10,354 nucleotides of DNA from Stomatobaculum longum (GTDB taxonomy: Bacteria > Bacillota > Clostridia > Lachnospirales > Lachnospiraceae): contig CAJPKN010000050.1 in assembly GCA_905370385.1 (NCBI GenBank), forward strand, positions 1-10,354, written 5' to 3'. Positions 1-5,791 of the stretch are shown in pieces. How positions within the stretch are numbered: position 1 is the first letter of the stretch; each line of letters begins with the position of its first letter. The translations under genes and the position numbers were made by a program. The notes under the pieces are model-generated. The model made no database searches, was not told the origin of the DNA, and saw only the letters and a program-made list of their open reading frames with translations.

Positions 1-11
1 AGAGCTTCAGC

Positions 12-40
12 TTGCAGTGCCCCCCGTTTTCGCGTACACT
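12..40 (+). promoter_or_regulatory. Possible promoter directly abutting the methyltransferase start
   Basis: TTGCAG at 12-17 and TACACT at 35-40 are separated by 17 bases and resemble -35 and -10 boxes; the -10 matches 4 of 6 consensus bases and the -35 only 3. Transcription would begin about 7 bases after the -10, which is at or next to the ATG at 47. No Shine-Dalgarno-like purine run lies between the -10 and that ATG. A leaderless transcript is one reading. The other is that the real promoter lies left of the window and this match is chance. Confidence 0.25.
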
Positions 41-46
41 CTCCCT

Positions 47-1231
47 ATGAAGAATACATTTACATTGACGGCGCCCTGCCATTTCGGCTTAGAGGCGGTA
101 TTGAAGCGGGAAATTACGGAACTCGGTTACGATATTACGGCGGTGGATAACGGCAGAGTGAGCTTTCTCGGCGATGCGGAGGCAATCGCGAGAGCCAACC
201 TCTGGCTCAGAACCGCGGAGCGCGTGCTCATCGAGCTGGGACGCTTTCGGGCGACCAGCTACGAGGAGCTCTTTCAGGGCACTCTGGCCCTGCCCCTCGG
301 AGAACTGATTCCGCGGGACGGGCGCTTCTGGGTTGCGAAGGCAACTTCGGTGGACTCGAAGCTCTTCTCCCCCTCGGACATCCAGTCTGTCATGAAGAAG
401 GCCATGGTGCGTTCCATGGAGAAGCAGTACGGCGCGGTGCCCTTCCTCGAGACAGGGGAGAGCTACCCCTTCCGCGTGAGCATCCAGAAGGACATTGTGA
501 CGGTGGCTCTGGATACGAGCGGTGTCTCCCTGCATAAACGCGGTTACCGCACGGAGACGGCGCGTGCGCCGATTACCGAGACCCTCGCGGCGGCACTCCT
601 CCTTCTGACTCCCTGGCATGCGGACCGCATCCTCGCGGATCCCTTCTGCGGAAGCGGAACTTTCTTAATTGAAGCGGCAATGATGGCGTCCAATATGGCG
701 CCGGGCATGAACCGCGAATTCTTGAGCCAAAACTGGGAGCATTTGATTCCGAAGAAAATCTGGTATAACAGCTTTGACGAGGCGCAGGAGCTGCTCATTC
801 CGAAGCCGGAGACCGATCTCCAGGGCTTTGACATTGACGGCAGCGTGATGCGCCGCGCAAAGATTAACGCGGAGCAGGCGGGTGTCAGCGAGTTGATACA
901 CTTTCAGGAGCGGGATGTGGCGCAGTTCAGCCACGCGAAAAAGTACGGTTTCATTGTGACCAATCCGCCTTACGGCGCACGTCTCATGGGTGAGAGCGGC
1001 GAGGCAGAAGAAGTTGCGGCACTTTACCGCACCCTCGGCGAGCGCTTCCGCGCGCTGCAGGATTGGTCGCTCTATCTCATCACGGCCTTTCCGGATGCGG
1101 AGAAGTGCATCGGCAGAAAAGCGGACAAGAATCGGAAGATCTATAACGGTATGATGAAGACCTACTTCTACCAGTTCCTCGGGAAAAAGCCGCCGAAGCG
1201 TGAAAAGCGCACAGAGAAGCAGGGGGAGTGA
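47..1231 (+). CDS. THUMP-domain class I SAM-dependent RNA methyltransferase (RlmL/YpsC family)
   Basis: This is a cytoplasmic RNA base methyltransferase of the RlmL N-terminal type, which makes N2-methylguanine in 23S rRNA in characterised relatives; the exact target here is inferred. The 394-residue product has an N-terminal ferredoxin-like/THUMP region (about residues 1-158). The Rossmann methyltransferase domain follows, with the SAM-binding motif DPFCGSGT at 198-205, the acidic GFDID strand end near 260-264, and the catalytic NPPYG motif at 306-310. A basic tail rich in Lys and Arg closes the protein. It lacks the second methyltransferase domain (RlmK) fused in E. coli RlmKL, as is usual in Gram-positives. 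I chose ATG 47 over the in-frame GTG 17 because the family starts with this short beta strand (MKNTFTLTAPC). Neither start has a visible Shine-Dalgarno sequence. The pyrophosphatase gene begins one base after the stop, so the two are probably cotranscribed. Confidence 0.92.
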   Translation: MKNTFTLTAPCHFGLEAVLKREITELGYDITAVDNGRVSFLGDAEAIARANLWLRTAERVLIELGRFRATSYEELFQGTLALPLGELIPRDGRFWVAKATSVDSKLFSPSDIQSVMKKAMVRSMEKQYGAVPFLETGESYPFRVSIQKDIVTVALDTSGVSLHKRGYRTETARAPITETLAAALLLLTPWHADRILADPFCGSGTFLIEAAMMASNMAPGMNREFLSQNWEHLIPKKIWYNSFDEAQELLIPKPETDLQGFDIDGSVMRRAKINAEQAGVSELIHFQERDVAQFSHAKKYGFIVTNPPYGARLMGESGEAEEVAALYRTLGERFRALQDWSLYLITAFPDAEKCIGRKADKNRKIYNGMMKTYFYQFLGKKPPKREKRTEKQGE

Positions 1232-1232
1232 G

Positions 1233-1844
1233 ATGCGGGACATTATCTTTGCGACGGGAAACGAGAATAAGATGCGTGAAATTCGGGAGATTTTCGAAGA
1301 TCTCCCGGTGAGATTGTACTCGCTCAAGGAGGCAGGACTGGTCTCTGACCCGGAGGAAAACGGCGAGACCTTTGCGGAAAACGCCTTCATTAAGGCGGAG
1401 GCCGTGCATGCGCTGCGCCCGGACGCCATTGTGATGTCGGATGATTCTGGACTCTGTGTCGATTATCTGAACGGAGAACCCGGGGTCTACTCGGCGCGCT
1501 GGCTGGGGCGCGATACCTCTTACGCCGAGAAGAATGCGGAGCTGATTCGCCGCCTCGAGGGCGTGGAAGGGGAGGCGCGGAGTGCCCGCTTTACAGCGGC
1601 CATTGCCTGCATACTCCCGGACGGCACCCGGCTTCTCAGCGAGGCGCATATGGAAGGTCAGATTGCAAAGGCACCTGCGGGGCAAAACGGCTTCGGCTAT
1701 GACCCCATACTCTATTTGCCGGAGTACGGAAGGTGCTCGGCCGAGCTCAGCGATCACGAGAAAAATGCAATCAGCCACCGCGGTAAGGCCCTGCGACAGA
1801 TGCAGGAGAAGTTGCGAGATCTTCTTGCGGAGGAGGAGCGCTGA
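1233..1844 (+). CDS. rdgB: XTP/dITP diphosphatase (non-canonical purine NTP pyrophosphatase)
   Basis: This RdgB/HAM1 (Ham1/ITPase) enzyme hydrolyses dITP, XTP and ITP to monophosphate and pyrophosphate, keeping deaminated purines out of nucleic acids. The 203-residue length is normal for the family. Visible motifs are the N-terminal TGNENK (8-13), the acidic ENGETFAENA stretch (42-51), the catalytic DDSGL (70-74), PGVYSARW (83-90), GFGYDPI (153-159) and SHRGKAL (181-187). ATG 1233 is favoured over an upstream in-frame start because the family begins a few residues before TGN. A purine-rich AGGGGGAG lies at 1221-1228, about four bases before it and inside the end of the upstream gene. The one-base gap suggests a two-gene operon with the methyltransferase. 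I see no clear terminator before the tRNA promoter. Confidence 0.95.
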   Translation: MRDIIFATGNENKMREIREIFEDLPVRLYSLKEAGLVSDPEENGETFAENAFIKAEAVHALRPDAIVMSDDSGLCVDYLNGEPGVYSARWLGRDTSYAEKNAELIRRLEGVEGEARSARFTAAIACILPDGTRLLSEAHMEGQIAKAPAGQNGFGYDPILYLPEYGRCSAELSDHEKNAISHRGKALRQMQEKLRDLLAEEER

Positions 1845-1867
1845 GCGCCGGGGCGCGGGAATTTTGA

Positions 1868-1896
1868 TTTACTTTCACCTCGTAATACAGTATAGT
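1868..1896 (+). promoter_or_regulatory. tRNA-Pro promoter
   Basis: TTTACT (1868-1873) and TATAGT (1891-1896) are separated by exactly 17 bases. The -10 matches 5 of 6 consensus bases and the -35 matches 4 of 6. The predicted start is near 1903, a few bases before the first base of the mature tRNA, as is typical of bacterial tRNA promoters. Confidence 0.6.
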
Positions 1897-1906
1897 AGAC
1901 GCTGTG

Positions 1907-1980
1907 CGGGGTGTAGCCCAGCCCGGTAGGGCGCCTGCTTTGGGAGCAGGATGTCGCAGGTTCGAATCCTGTCACCCCGA
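1907..1980 (+). tRNA. tRNA-Pro, anticodon TGG
   Basis: The cloverleaf folds fully. The acceptor stem CGGGGTG (1907-1913) pairs with CACCCCG (1973-1979), and the D stem GCCC (1916-1919) pairs with GGGC (1929-1932). The anticodon stem CCTGC (1934-1938) pairs with GCAGG (1946-1950) around loop TTTGGGA, giving anticodon TGG at 1941-1943. The T stem GCAGG (1956-1960) pairs with CCTGT (1968-1972, one G-U) around TTCGAAT. The discriminator base is A1980. The CCA end is not encoded and must be added by nucleotidyltransferase. A dedicated promoter lies upstream and an intrinsic terminator begins within ten bases of the 3' end. Confidence 0.97.
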
Positions 1981-1985
1981 TGATG

Positions 1986-2027
1986 AAAAAAGCGGAAGGC
2001 TTTGGAGACAAAGCCTTCCGCTTTTTT
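1986..2027. terminator. Intrinsic terminator, probably bidirectional (tRNA-Pro and IclR gene)
   Basis: A perfect 13-bp stem, 1992-2004 against 2009-2021, closes a GAGA tetraloop. A T-run follows (2022-2027) and an A-run precedes (1986-1991), so the element has U-tract geometry on both strands. It ends the tRNA transcript on the plus strand. On the minus strand it lies about 40 bases beyond the stop of the convergent IclR-type gene and can end that message too. Confidence 0.88.
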
Positions 2028-2068
2028 GTGTTACAAAGATGTTCCTCTTACAGGCGGATGCGAAAGAA

Positions 2069-2890
2069 TCAGAAATCTATGGTTTGCTGCAGGCGGCGCG
2101 CAACTTCGGCGAGCTTGGGGAAAATTTCCTTTTTGCGGCGCGCAATCGTAACGCTCATTCCGGTGAGGCTTAGGGTAGCAAAGAGGTGATTATCCTTGCT
2201 CGAGTAAATCGGAACAGATAGGGCGGCCACGCCCTCAAAAAGCTCTCCGTTCTCATAGGAAAAGCCTTCCGCGCGAATCTTTTCGAACTCGTTCTGCAGG
2301 GCATCGATTGTGGTGCGGGTTGTCCCGGTGTAAGCGGGAAAGGGGGCATCTTTCAGATAGACATTGAGGGGGCGTTCCCGCAGATGGGCGAGCACCAACT
2401 TTCCGCTCGCGGAGCAGTAGAGCGGAAGGTTGGAATTGGCGCGGCGCACCACGAAGGTGCTGTTGCGCGGTTCGGTCGAATGAACCAGTTGCAGATAGAG
2501 ATCATCGATGCGAAATAGCGTACAGTTCCCCTGAAAGTAGTCGCTCAAATTTTGCATATAGTTATGAGAGCGGTCAATGAGGATGCTGCGCTTGGTATCG
2601 GATGCAAGGGAGGCCTTATTGAAGAGCTCCGCGCCGAGCAGATAGCGCCCGGAACTGTTTTGGCTGATATAGCCGTTCATGTGCAGGGTGTTCAGAATAC
2701 CGTGAACCGTTCCCTTGTTGAGGCCGAGGCGCGTGCTGATTTGCCCCAACGTGAGTTCGGTGTTCGTGATGTTAAAGCAGTTTAGAATATCGATGGCGCG
2801 CTGTACGGATTGAATTTGTTTGCCGGTCAGCAACAGTGTGCCGCCGGAGTTCTTCTCGTCACCTCGGGGTTTGCGTTCTTGCTTTTCCAT
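2069..2890 (-). CDS. IclR-family transcriptional regulator
   Basis: This DNA-binding regulator probably controls the divergent transporter gene and its downstream neighbours. In the 273-residue product a winged helix-turn-helix spans about residues 26-88 (QSVQRAIDILNCF opening, LTLGQISTRLGLNKGTVHGIL recognition region, GRYLLG wing). The IclR effector-binding domain follows at about 100-270, with the conserved LPLYCSASGKLVLAHL segment (155-170) and the FEGVAALSVPIY segment (218-229). The length is close to the usual 250-270, with an extra polar, charged N-terminal extension of about 25 residues. The start is ATG 2890-2888; AGGAGG sits 13 bases upstream (2909-2904), a slightly long spacing, and I found no better in-frame start. 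The small-molecule ligand cannot be read from the sequence. Divergent placement across about 200 bases is the usual layout for an IclR regulator and its target. Confidence 0.9.
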   Translation of the reverse strand: MEKQERKPRGDEKNSGGTLLLTGKQIQSVQRAIDILNCFNITNTELTLGQISTRLGLNKGTVHGILNTLHMNGYISQNSSGRYLLGAELFNKASLASDTKRSILIDRSHNYMQNLSDYFQGNCTLFRIDDLYLQLVHSTEPRNSTFVVRRANSNLPLYCSASGKLVLAHLRERPLNVYLKDAPFPAYTGTTRTTIDALQNEFEKIRAEGFSYENGELFEGVAALSVPIYSSKDNHLFATLSLTGMSVTIARRKKEIFPKLAEVARRLQQTIDF

Positions 2891-2952
2891 AGCTTACCAA
2901 ACACCTCCTATTTTGCTGTCATATACTACATTCTTACTACAAAAAGAAGTAT

Positions 2953-2980
2953 TTGACAATATCAAAAAAGAGTTGATAAG
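2953..2980 (+). promoter_or_regulatory. Putative promoter of the Nramp-like gene
   Basis: A perfect -35 box TTGACA (2953-2958) is followed after 16 bases by GATAAG (2975-2980), a 4-of-6 match to the -10. An alternative pair lies just downstream: TTGTTG (2983-2988), 17 bases, then TACAAT (3006-3011). Either would give a leader of roughly 75-110 bases before the transporter ATG. The choice cannot be made from sequence alone. Confidence 0.4.
2960..2978. promoter_or_regulatory. Inverted repeat inside the promoter, candidate IclR operator
   Basis: TATCAA (2960-2965) and TTGATA (2973-2978) form a perfect 6-bp dyad with a 7-base spacer. It lies between the TTGACA -35 and the proposed -10 of the transporter gene, where a bound repressor would block RNA polymerase. 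A second dyad, CATTGT (2981-2986) and ACAATG (3007-3012), overlaps the alternative -10. Assignment to the divergent IclR-type regulator rests only on position. The region is AT-rich, so chance dyads are possible. Confidence 0.35.
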
Positions 2981-3093
2981 CATTGTTGCCTGTTTTGTCA
3001 TCCGTTACAATGAGCCCATCAAGAAAGCCACTGTATTCCGGCCGGCGCAGTGTCTGAAACAAACTATATGGTTCTGAATGGAGGAAGAACGAT

Positions 3094-4335
3094 ATGGAAC
3101 AAAAGACTGCTTCAGCACGCAAGTTTACCTGGAAAGAAAAAATGGCGGCTCTCGGGCCGGGATTTCTGATCGTCGGTTCCTTCATCGGACCCGGAACGGT
3201 TACGAGTTCCACCCGCGCCGGAGCAACCTACGGCTTCCAACTCTTCTGGTGCGTCATCTTCTCGGTCATCGCGGTTATTGTGGTACAGGGGATGTCGGCG
3301 CGGCTCGGCATCATCACCCAGGAGGGACTCGCGGAGAACTTAAAGAACGACTTTGCGGATCGCCCGTTGCTCAGGAACCTGCTTTGCGGCCTCGTGGCTC
3401 TTGCAATCGTAATCGGCGGCTTCGCCTACATGGGCGGCGACCTGACCGGAACGGCGCTCGGCATCAGCGCCTTGACCGGTGTCTCGACCAAAATCATCGC
3501 ACCTGTCTGGGGTTTCTGCATTCTGCTCATCCTCAATTTCGCGGGGGATGCGGTTAAGTACCTCGAGAAGCTCCTCGGTATCTGTGTCATCATCATGGCG
3601 GTCGTCTTCATGGTGACCATGGTCGTCGTAAGACCGGATCTCGGTGCCCTGTTCGCAGGCTGCATTCCGAGCATCCCGGAAAACGGCGGACTTATGACCT
3701 GTCTTTCCCTAATCGGAACGACGGTGGTTCCCTACAACATGTTCCTGCACGCGGCGAGCGCAAAGCGCACCTGGCACAGCGCGGAGGAAATCCCGTTATG
3801 TAATTTCGGCACCACGCTCCCGATGATCATCGGCGGCATTGTCACCGGTTCCATCATGATTACCTCGGCAGCTGTCATGCACGGCATGACCGTCAACAAT
3901 GCGATGGATATGGCGATTCAGCTTGAGCCGACCCTCGGCGCACTGGCTCGCCCCTTCATGGCAGTCGGCCTTGTCGCGGCAGGTGTCTCGAGTGCGGTCT
4001 GTACCCCGATGGGCGTGTCCTACGTACTCGCGGGACTCTTCGGCTGGAAGACCGACAGCTCCGACAAGCGCTATACCTTGACGAACGCTGCGGTTCTGAT
4101 TACCGGTATTGTGATTGCGGCGCTCGGCACCAATCCGCTTGGTCTCATTATGACGGCACAGGCAGTCAACGGTATTGTCCTTCCGGTTGTTGTCGGTGTA
4201 ACGGTCTATCTGACCTGCCGCGAGAAGATCATGGGCAAGTATAAGAACAACATGCTCCAAACCGTCCTCGGCATCGCAATCTTTGCAATCTCGCTGATCC
4301 TCGGCGCGAGCAGCTTCCTCGGCGTATTTTCCTAA
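3094..4335 (+). CDS. Nramp (SLC11)-family membrane transporter lacking the canonical metal-ligand motifs
   Basis: This is a secondary transporter of the LeuT-fold Nramp family in the cytoplasmic membrane, 413 residues with about 11 hydrophobic segments. The family is recognised from the TM1 context GPGFLIVGSFIGPGT (21-35), followed by a TRAGATYGF region like the AGAQFGY of MntH, and from TM6 GTTVVPYNMFLHAAS (208-222), which aligns with the MPHNLYLHS region. In characterised Mn/Fe Nramps the cargo is held by Asp and Asn of DPGN in TM1 and Met of MPHN in TM6. Here these positions are Gly32, Thr35 and Val212, and the His of MPHN is Tyr214. Ordinary Mn/Fe transport is therefore unlikely. Mg-transporting or organic-solute relatives are possible; in B. 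subtilis the Nramp homologue YcsG sits in the 5-oxoprolinase operon with the IclR-type KipR. The start ATG 3094 has GGAGG at 3080-3084, nine bases upstream. Substrate unknown. Confidence 0.85.
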   Translation: MEQKTASARKFTWKEKMAALGPGFLIVGSFIGPGTVTSSTRAGATYGFQLFWCVIFSVIAVIVVQGMSARLGIITQEGLAENLKNDFADRPLLRNLLCGLVALAIVIGGFAYMGGDLTGTALGISALTGVSTKIIAPVWGFCILLILNFAGDAVKYLEKLLGICVIIMAVVFMVTMVVVRPDLGALFAGCIPSIPENGGLMTCLSLIGTTVVPYNMFLHAASAKRTWHSAEEIPLCNFGTTLPMIIGGIVTGSIMITSAAVMHGMTVNNAMDMAIQLEPTLGALARPFMAVGLVAAGVSSAVCTPMGVSYVLAGLFGWKTDSSDKRYTLTNAAVLITGIVIAALGTNPLGLIMTAQAVNGIVLPVVVGVTVYLTCREKIMGKYKNNMLQTVLGIAIFAISLILGASSFLGVFS

Positions 4336-4386
4336 GGCAGTTTCATACGCAGCTTCGTGTTTTCTTTCTTGGCAGTATTAGCTCCC

Positions 4387-4461
4387 CCTGCTCTATGTCT
4401 GAATGTAGCCCGGTGTCACCCCAAACCAACCGGGCTGTATTCAGACGACACAGCAGGTTTT
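4387..4461 (+). terminator. Long imperfect hairpin downstream of the transporter gene (terminator or regulatory RNA structure)
   Basis: The core is an 18-bp stem, 4397-4414 with 4429-4446, that includes two G-U wobbles and closes a 14-base loop. After an asymmetric internal loop, an outer stem CCTGCT (4387-4392) pairs with AGCAGG (4452-4457) and is followed directly by TTTT (4458-4461). This is compatible with an intrinsic terminator for the transporter message, although the U-tract is short. The 3' arm segment AACCGGGCT (4428-4436) is repeated exactly at 4463-4471, so the 5' arm has a second possible partner. A leader switch for the next gene is a less likely alternative. It matches no riboswitch class I recognise. 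Confidence 0.5.
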
Positions 4462-4573
4462 AAACCGGGCTTAGAATCAAGCAAAATTTGTTCTTGCGAA
4501 GAGAAGTGTAACTAAGCTTTTGATGAGATGCATATTCATCGAGAGATAGCAAACAAATACAGGAGGTATCCGT

Positions 4574-5560
4574 ATGAAGTACAGCAAACCGACCATATAT
4601 GATCCGAATTTTCTCCCGAACAATGTCTACAGCGGCGTTCCGTCTTGGCTGAATCTTTCGGTCGCAGAGTGCAAGGAAGATCTCGAGGGACTCGATTTCG
4701 TCGTGAGCGGTGTTCCGTGGGAGGGCGGCTGCACCATAGGCGGCTATTCTTCGACCACAGAGGGGCCGAAGGGCATTCGTTCCGTCTCCATACGCTACAC
4801 CGGCTTCCTTCCGGACTTTAACCTCGACTCCTTCGACTACCTGAAGGTTGCTGACTTCGGAGATGTCGCTTGCCAAAACGGAAGCTATGATTTCACCTTC
4901 AAGCAGATTCGTGAGAGAATCGCAACGATACTCGATGCGGGTGCGATGCCGCTGACTTTCGGCGGAGACCACGGGATTGCGCTTCCGATTGTGAGTGAGA
5001 TTGCGAAGCGCCATCCGAAGCGCGTCGGTATTCTGCACTTTGACGCCCATCTCGACAACTACGCTTGCTTCGGCGACGATCTCTACTCGCGCTGCTCGCC
5101 CTTCTACCAGATGTATCAAGACCCGAACATGGATCCGTCCAAGATTGTCCACATCGGCATACGCGGACCGAGAAACCATCAGGAGGAGTTCAACAACGCG
5201 CAGAAGTTCGGTGCAAATGTGATTCTCGGCAGAGAGGTCAAGGAGAACGGCTGGAAGGCAAGCATAGACAAGGCAATTGAGCTCGCATTCAAGGACACGG
5301 ACTTTGTTTATGTCACAATTTGCTCGGATGCGCTGGATGCTGCAAACATGCCGCAGGGACCGCAGGACATGGGTGGTCTTACCTCGTATGAGCTCTGCAT
5401 GATGGTTCATGAGGCGGGACTTGCGGGCGCAAAGGGCTTCGACTTTGTCGAGATTTATCCGGACACCAACAGCCTTCAGACTGCGGCGCACAATGCTTGC
5501 TGGGCGGCTCTCTATTACCTGAACGGCTACGCGGAGAGAAAGAAGAACGGCGGAAAGTAA
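4574..5560 (+). CDS. Arginase/agmatinase-superfamily ureohydrolase-like protein with an altered metal site
   Basis: Ureohydrolases cleave guanidino compounds (arginine, agmatine, guanidinobutyrate, guanidine) to urea plus an amine using two bridged metal ions. The 328-residue protein shows GGDHG (130-134, His133), DAHLD (157-161, ligands Asp157, His159, Asp161), ICSDALD (249-255, Asp252) and DFVEIYP (290-296, Glu293). In the last ligand pair the family has S-[IF]-D-x-D-x-x-D-P. Here the first Asp, which bridges both metals in arginase, is Cys250 (codon TGC at 5321-5323), and the following DP is DA. The agmatinase SHG-type loop reads SRC (172-174). Activity, metal and substrate are therefore uncertain; the superfamily fold is not. 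AGGAGG (4561-4566) sits seven bases before the ATG. The neighbouring Nramp-like transporter may supply its substrate or metal. A terminator hairpin follows at 5704. Confidence 0.85.
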   Translation: MKYSKPTIYDPNFLPNNVYSGVPSWLNLSVAECKEDLEGLDFVVSGVPWEGGCTIGGYSSTTEGPKGIRSVSIRYTGFLPDFNLDSFDYLKVADFGDVACQNGSYDFTFKQIRERIATILDAGAMPLTFGGDHGIALPIVSEIAKRHPKRVGILHFDAHLDNYACFGDDLYSRCSPFYQMYQDPNMDPSKIVHIGIRGPRNHQEEFNNAQKFGANVILGREVKENGWKASIDKAIELAFKDTDFVYVTICSDALDAANMPQGPQDMGGLTSYELCMMVHEAGLAGAKGFDFVEIYPDTNSLQTAAHNACWAALYYLNGYAERKKNGGK

Positions 5561-5695
5561 GAGGCAAATGTAAATCCGTATGGGCATTACGAGTGGCGAA
5601 GCGCTGTCGCAATCGGCAAAAGTTAGGATGCGAACCTGAGCTTCTCAGAGCACGGAATTCGAAAAAATAAGACAAGCGGCAGCTGTGAAAGAGAA

Positions 5696-5791
5696 ATGCA
5701 GGGGGAGCAGAAACCGAGGGTGGATTCTGCTCCTTTTGACATCGTGTACAGCATGAGAAAGGCCATACAGAGCGGAGGTAAACAGACATGA
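5696..5791 (+). CDS. Possible 31-codon leader ORF overlapping the LanC-like start
   Basis: ATG 5696 opens a 31-codon frame whose TGA (5789-5791) overlaps the LanC-like ATG (5788-5790) in an ATGA arrangement. The frame runs straight through the terminator hairpin at 5704-5737. If translated, a ribosome would both disrupt that hairpin and couple to the downstream start. The predicted peptide is polar, contains no Cys, and resembles nothing I recognise. The ribosome binding site is poor (a GAAAGAG-like run). A frame this short could arise by chance, so this is a weak call. Confidence 0.18.
   Translation: MQGEQKPRVDSAPFDIVYSMRKAIQSGGKQT
5704..5737 (+). terminator. Intrinsic terminator between ureohydrolase and LanC-like genes
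   Basis: A perfect 9-bp stem GGAGCAGAA (5704-5712) and TTCTGCTCC (5725-5733) closes a 12-base loop and is followed by TTTT (5734-5737). It sits about 145 bases after the ureohydrolase stop and only 50 bases before the LanC-like ATG, with no convincing promoter between. It may therefore act as a partial terminator that lowers LanC-like expression relative to the ureohydrolase. Confidence 0.65.

Noticed and set aside
1904..2173. Open frame on the plus strand overlapping the tRNA
   Set aside because: It runs through the tRNA-Pro and its terminator; the tRNA fold fully explains the sequence.
4395..4463. 22-codon frame lying on the long hairpin, considered as a leader peptide or lanthipeptide precursor
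   Set aside because: No ribosome binding site and a single Cys; its extent follows from the hairpin sequence.
4336..4573. Guanidine riboswitch upstream of the ureohydrolase-like gene
   Set aside because: I looked for ykkC, mini-ykkC (paired ACGR loops) and type III patterns and did not see a convincing match; the hairpin loop differs.
4460..5587. 375-codon antisense open frame covering the whole ureohydrolase gene
   Set aside because: It mirrors a well-supported gene with motifs, has no ribosome binding site, and its product has no recognisable domain; it is a shadow of biased codon use.
5736..5741. TTGACA upstream of the LanC-like gene as a separate promoter
   Set aside because: No acceptable -10 box occurs 15-19 bases downstream, and the box overlaps the T-run of the terminator.
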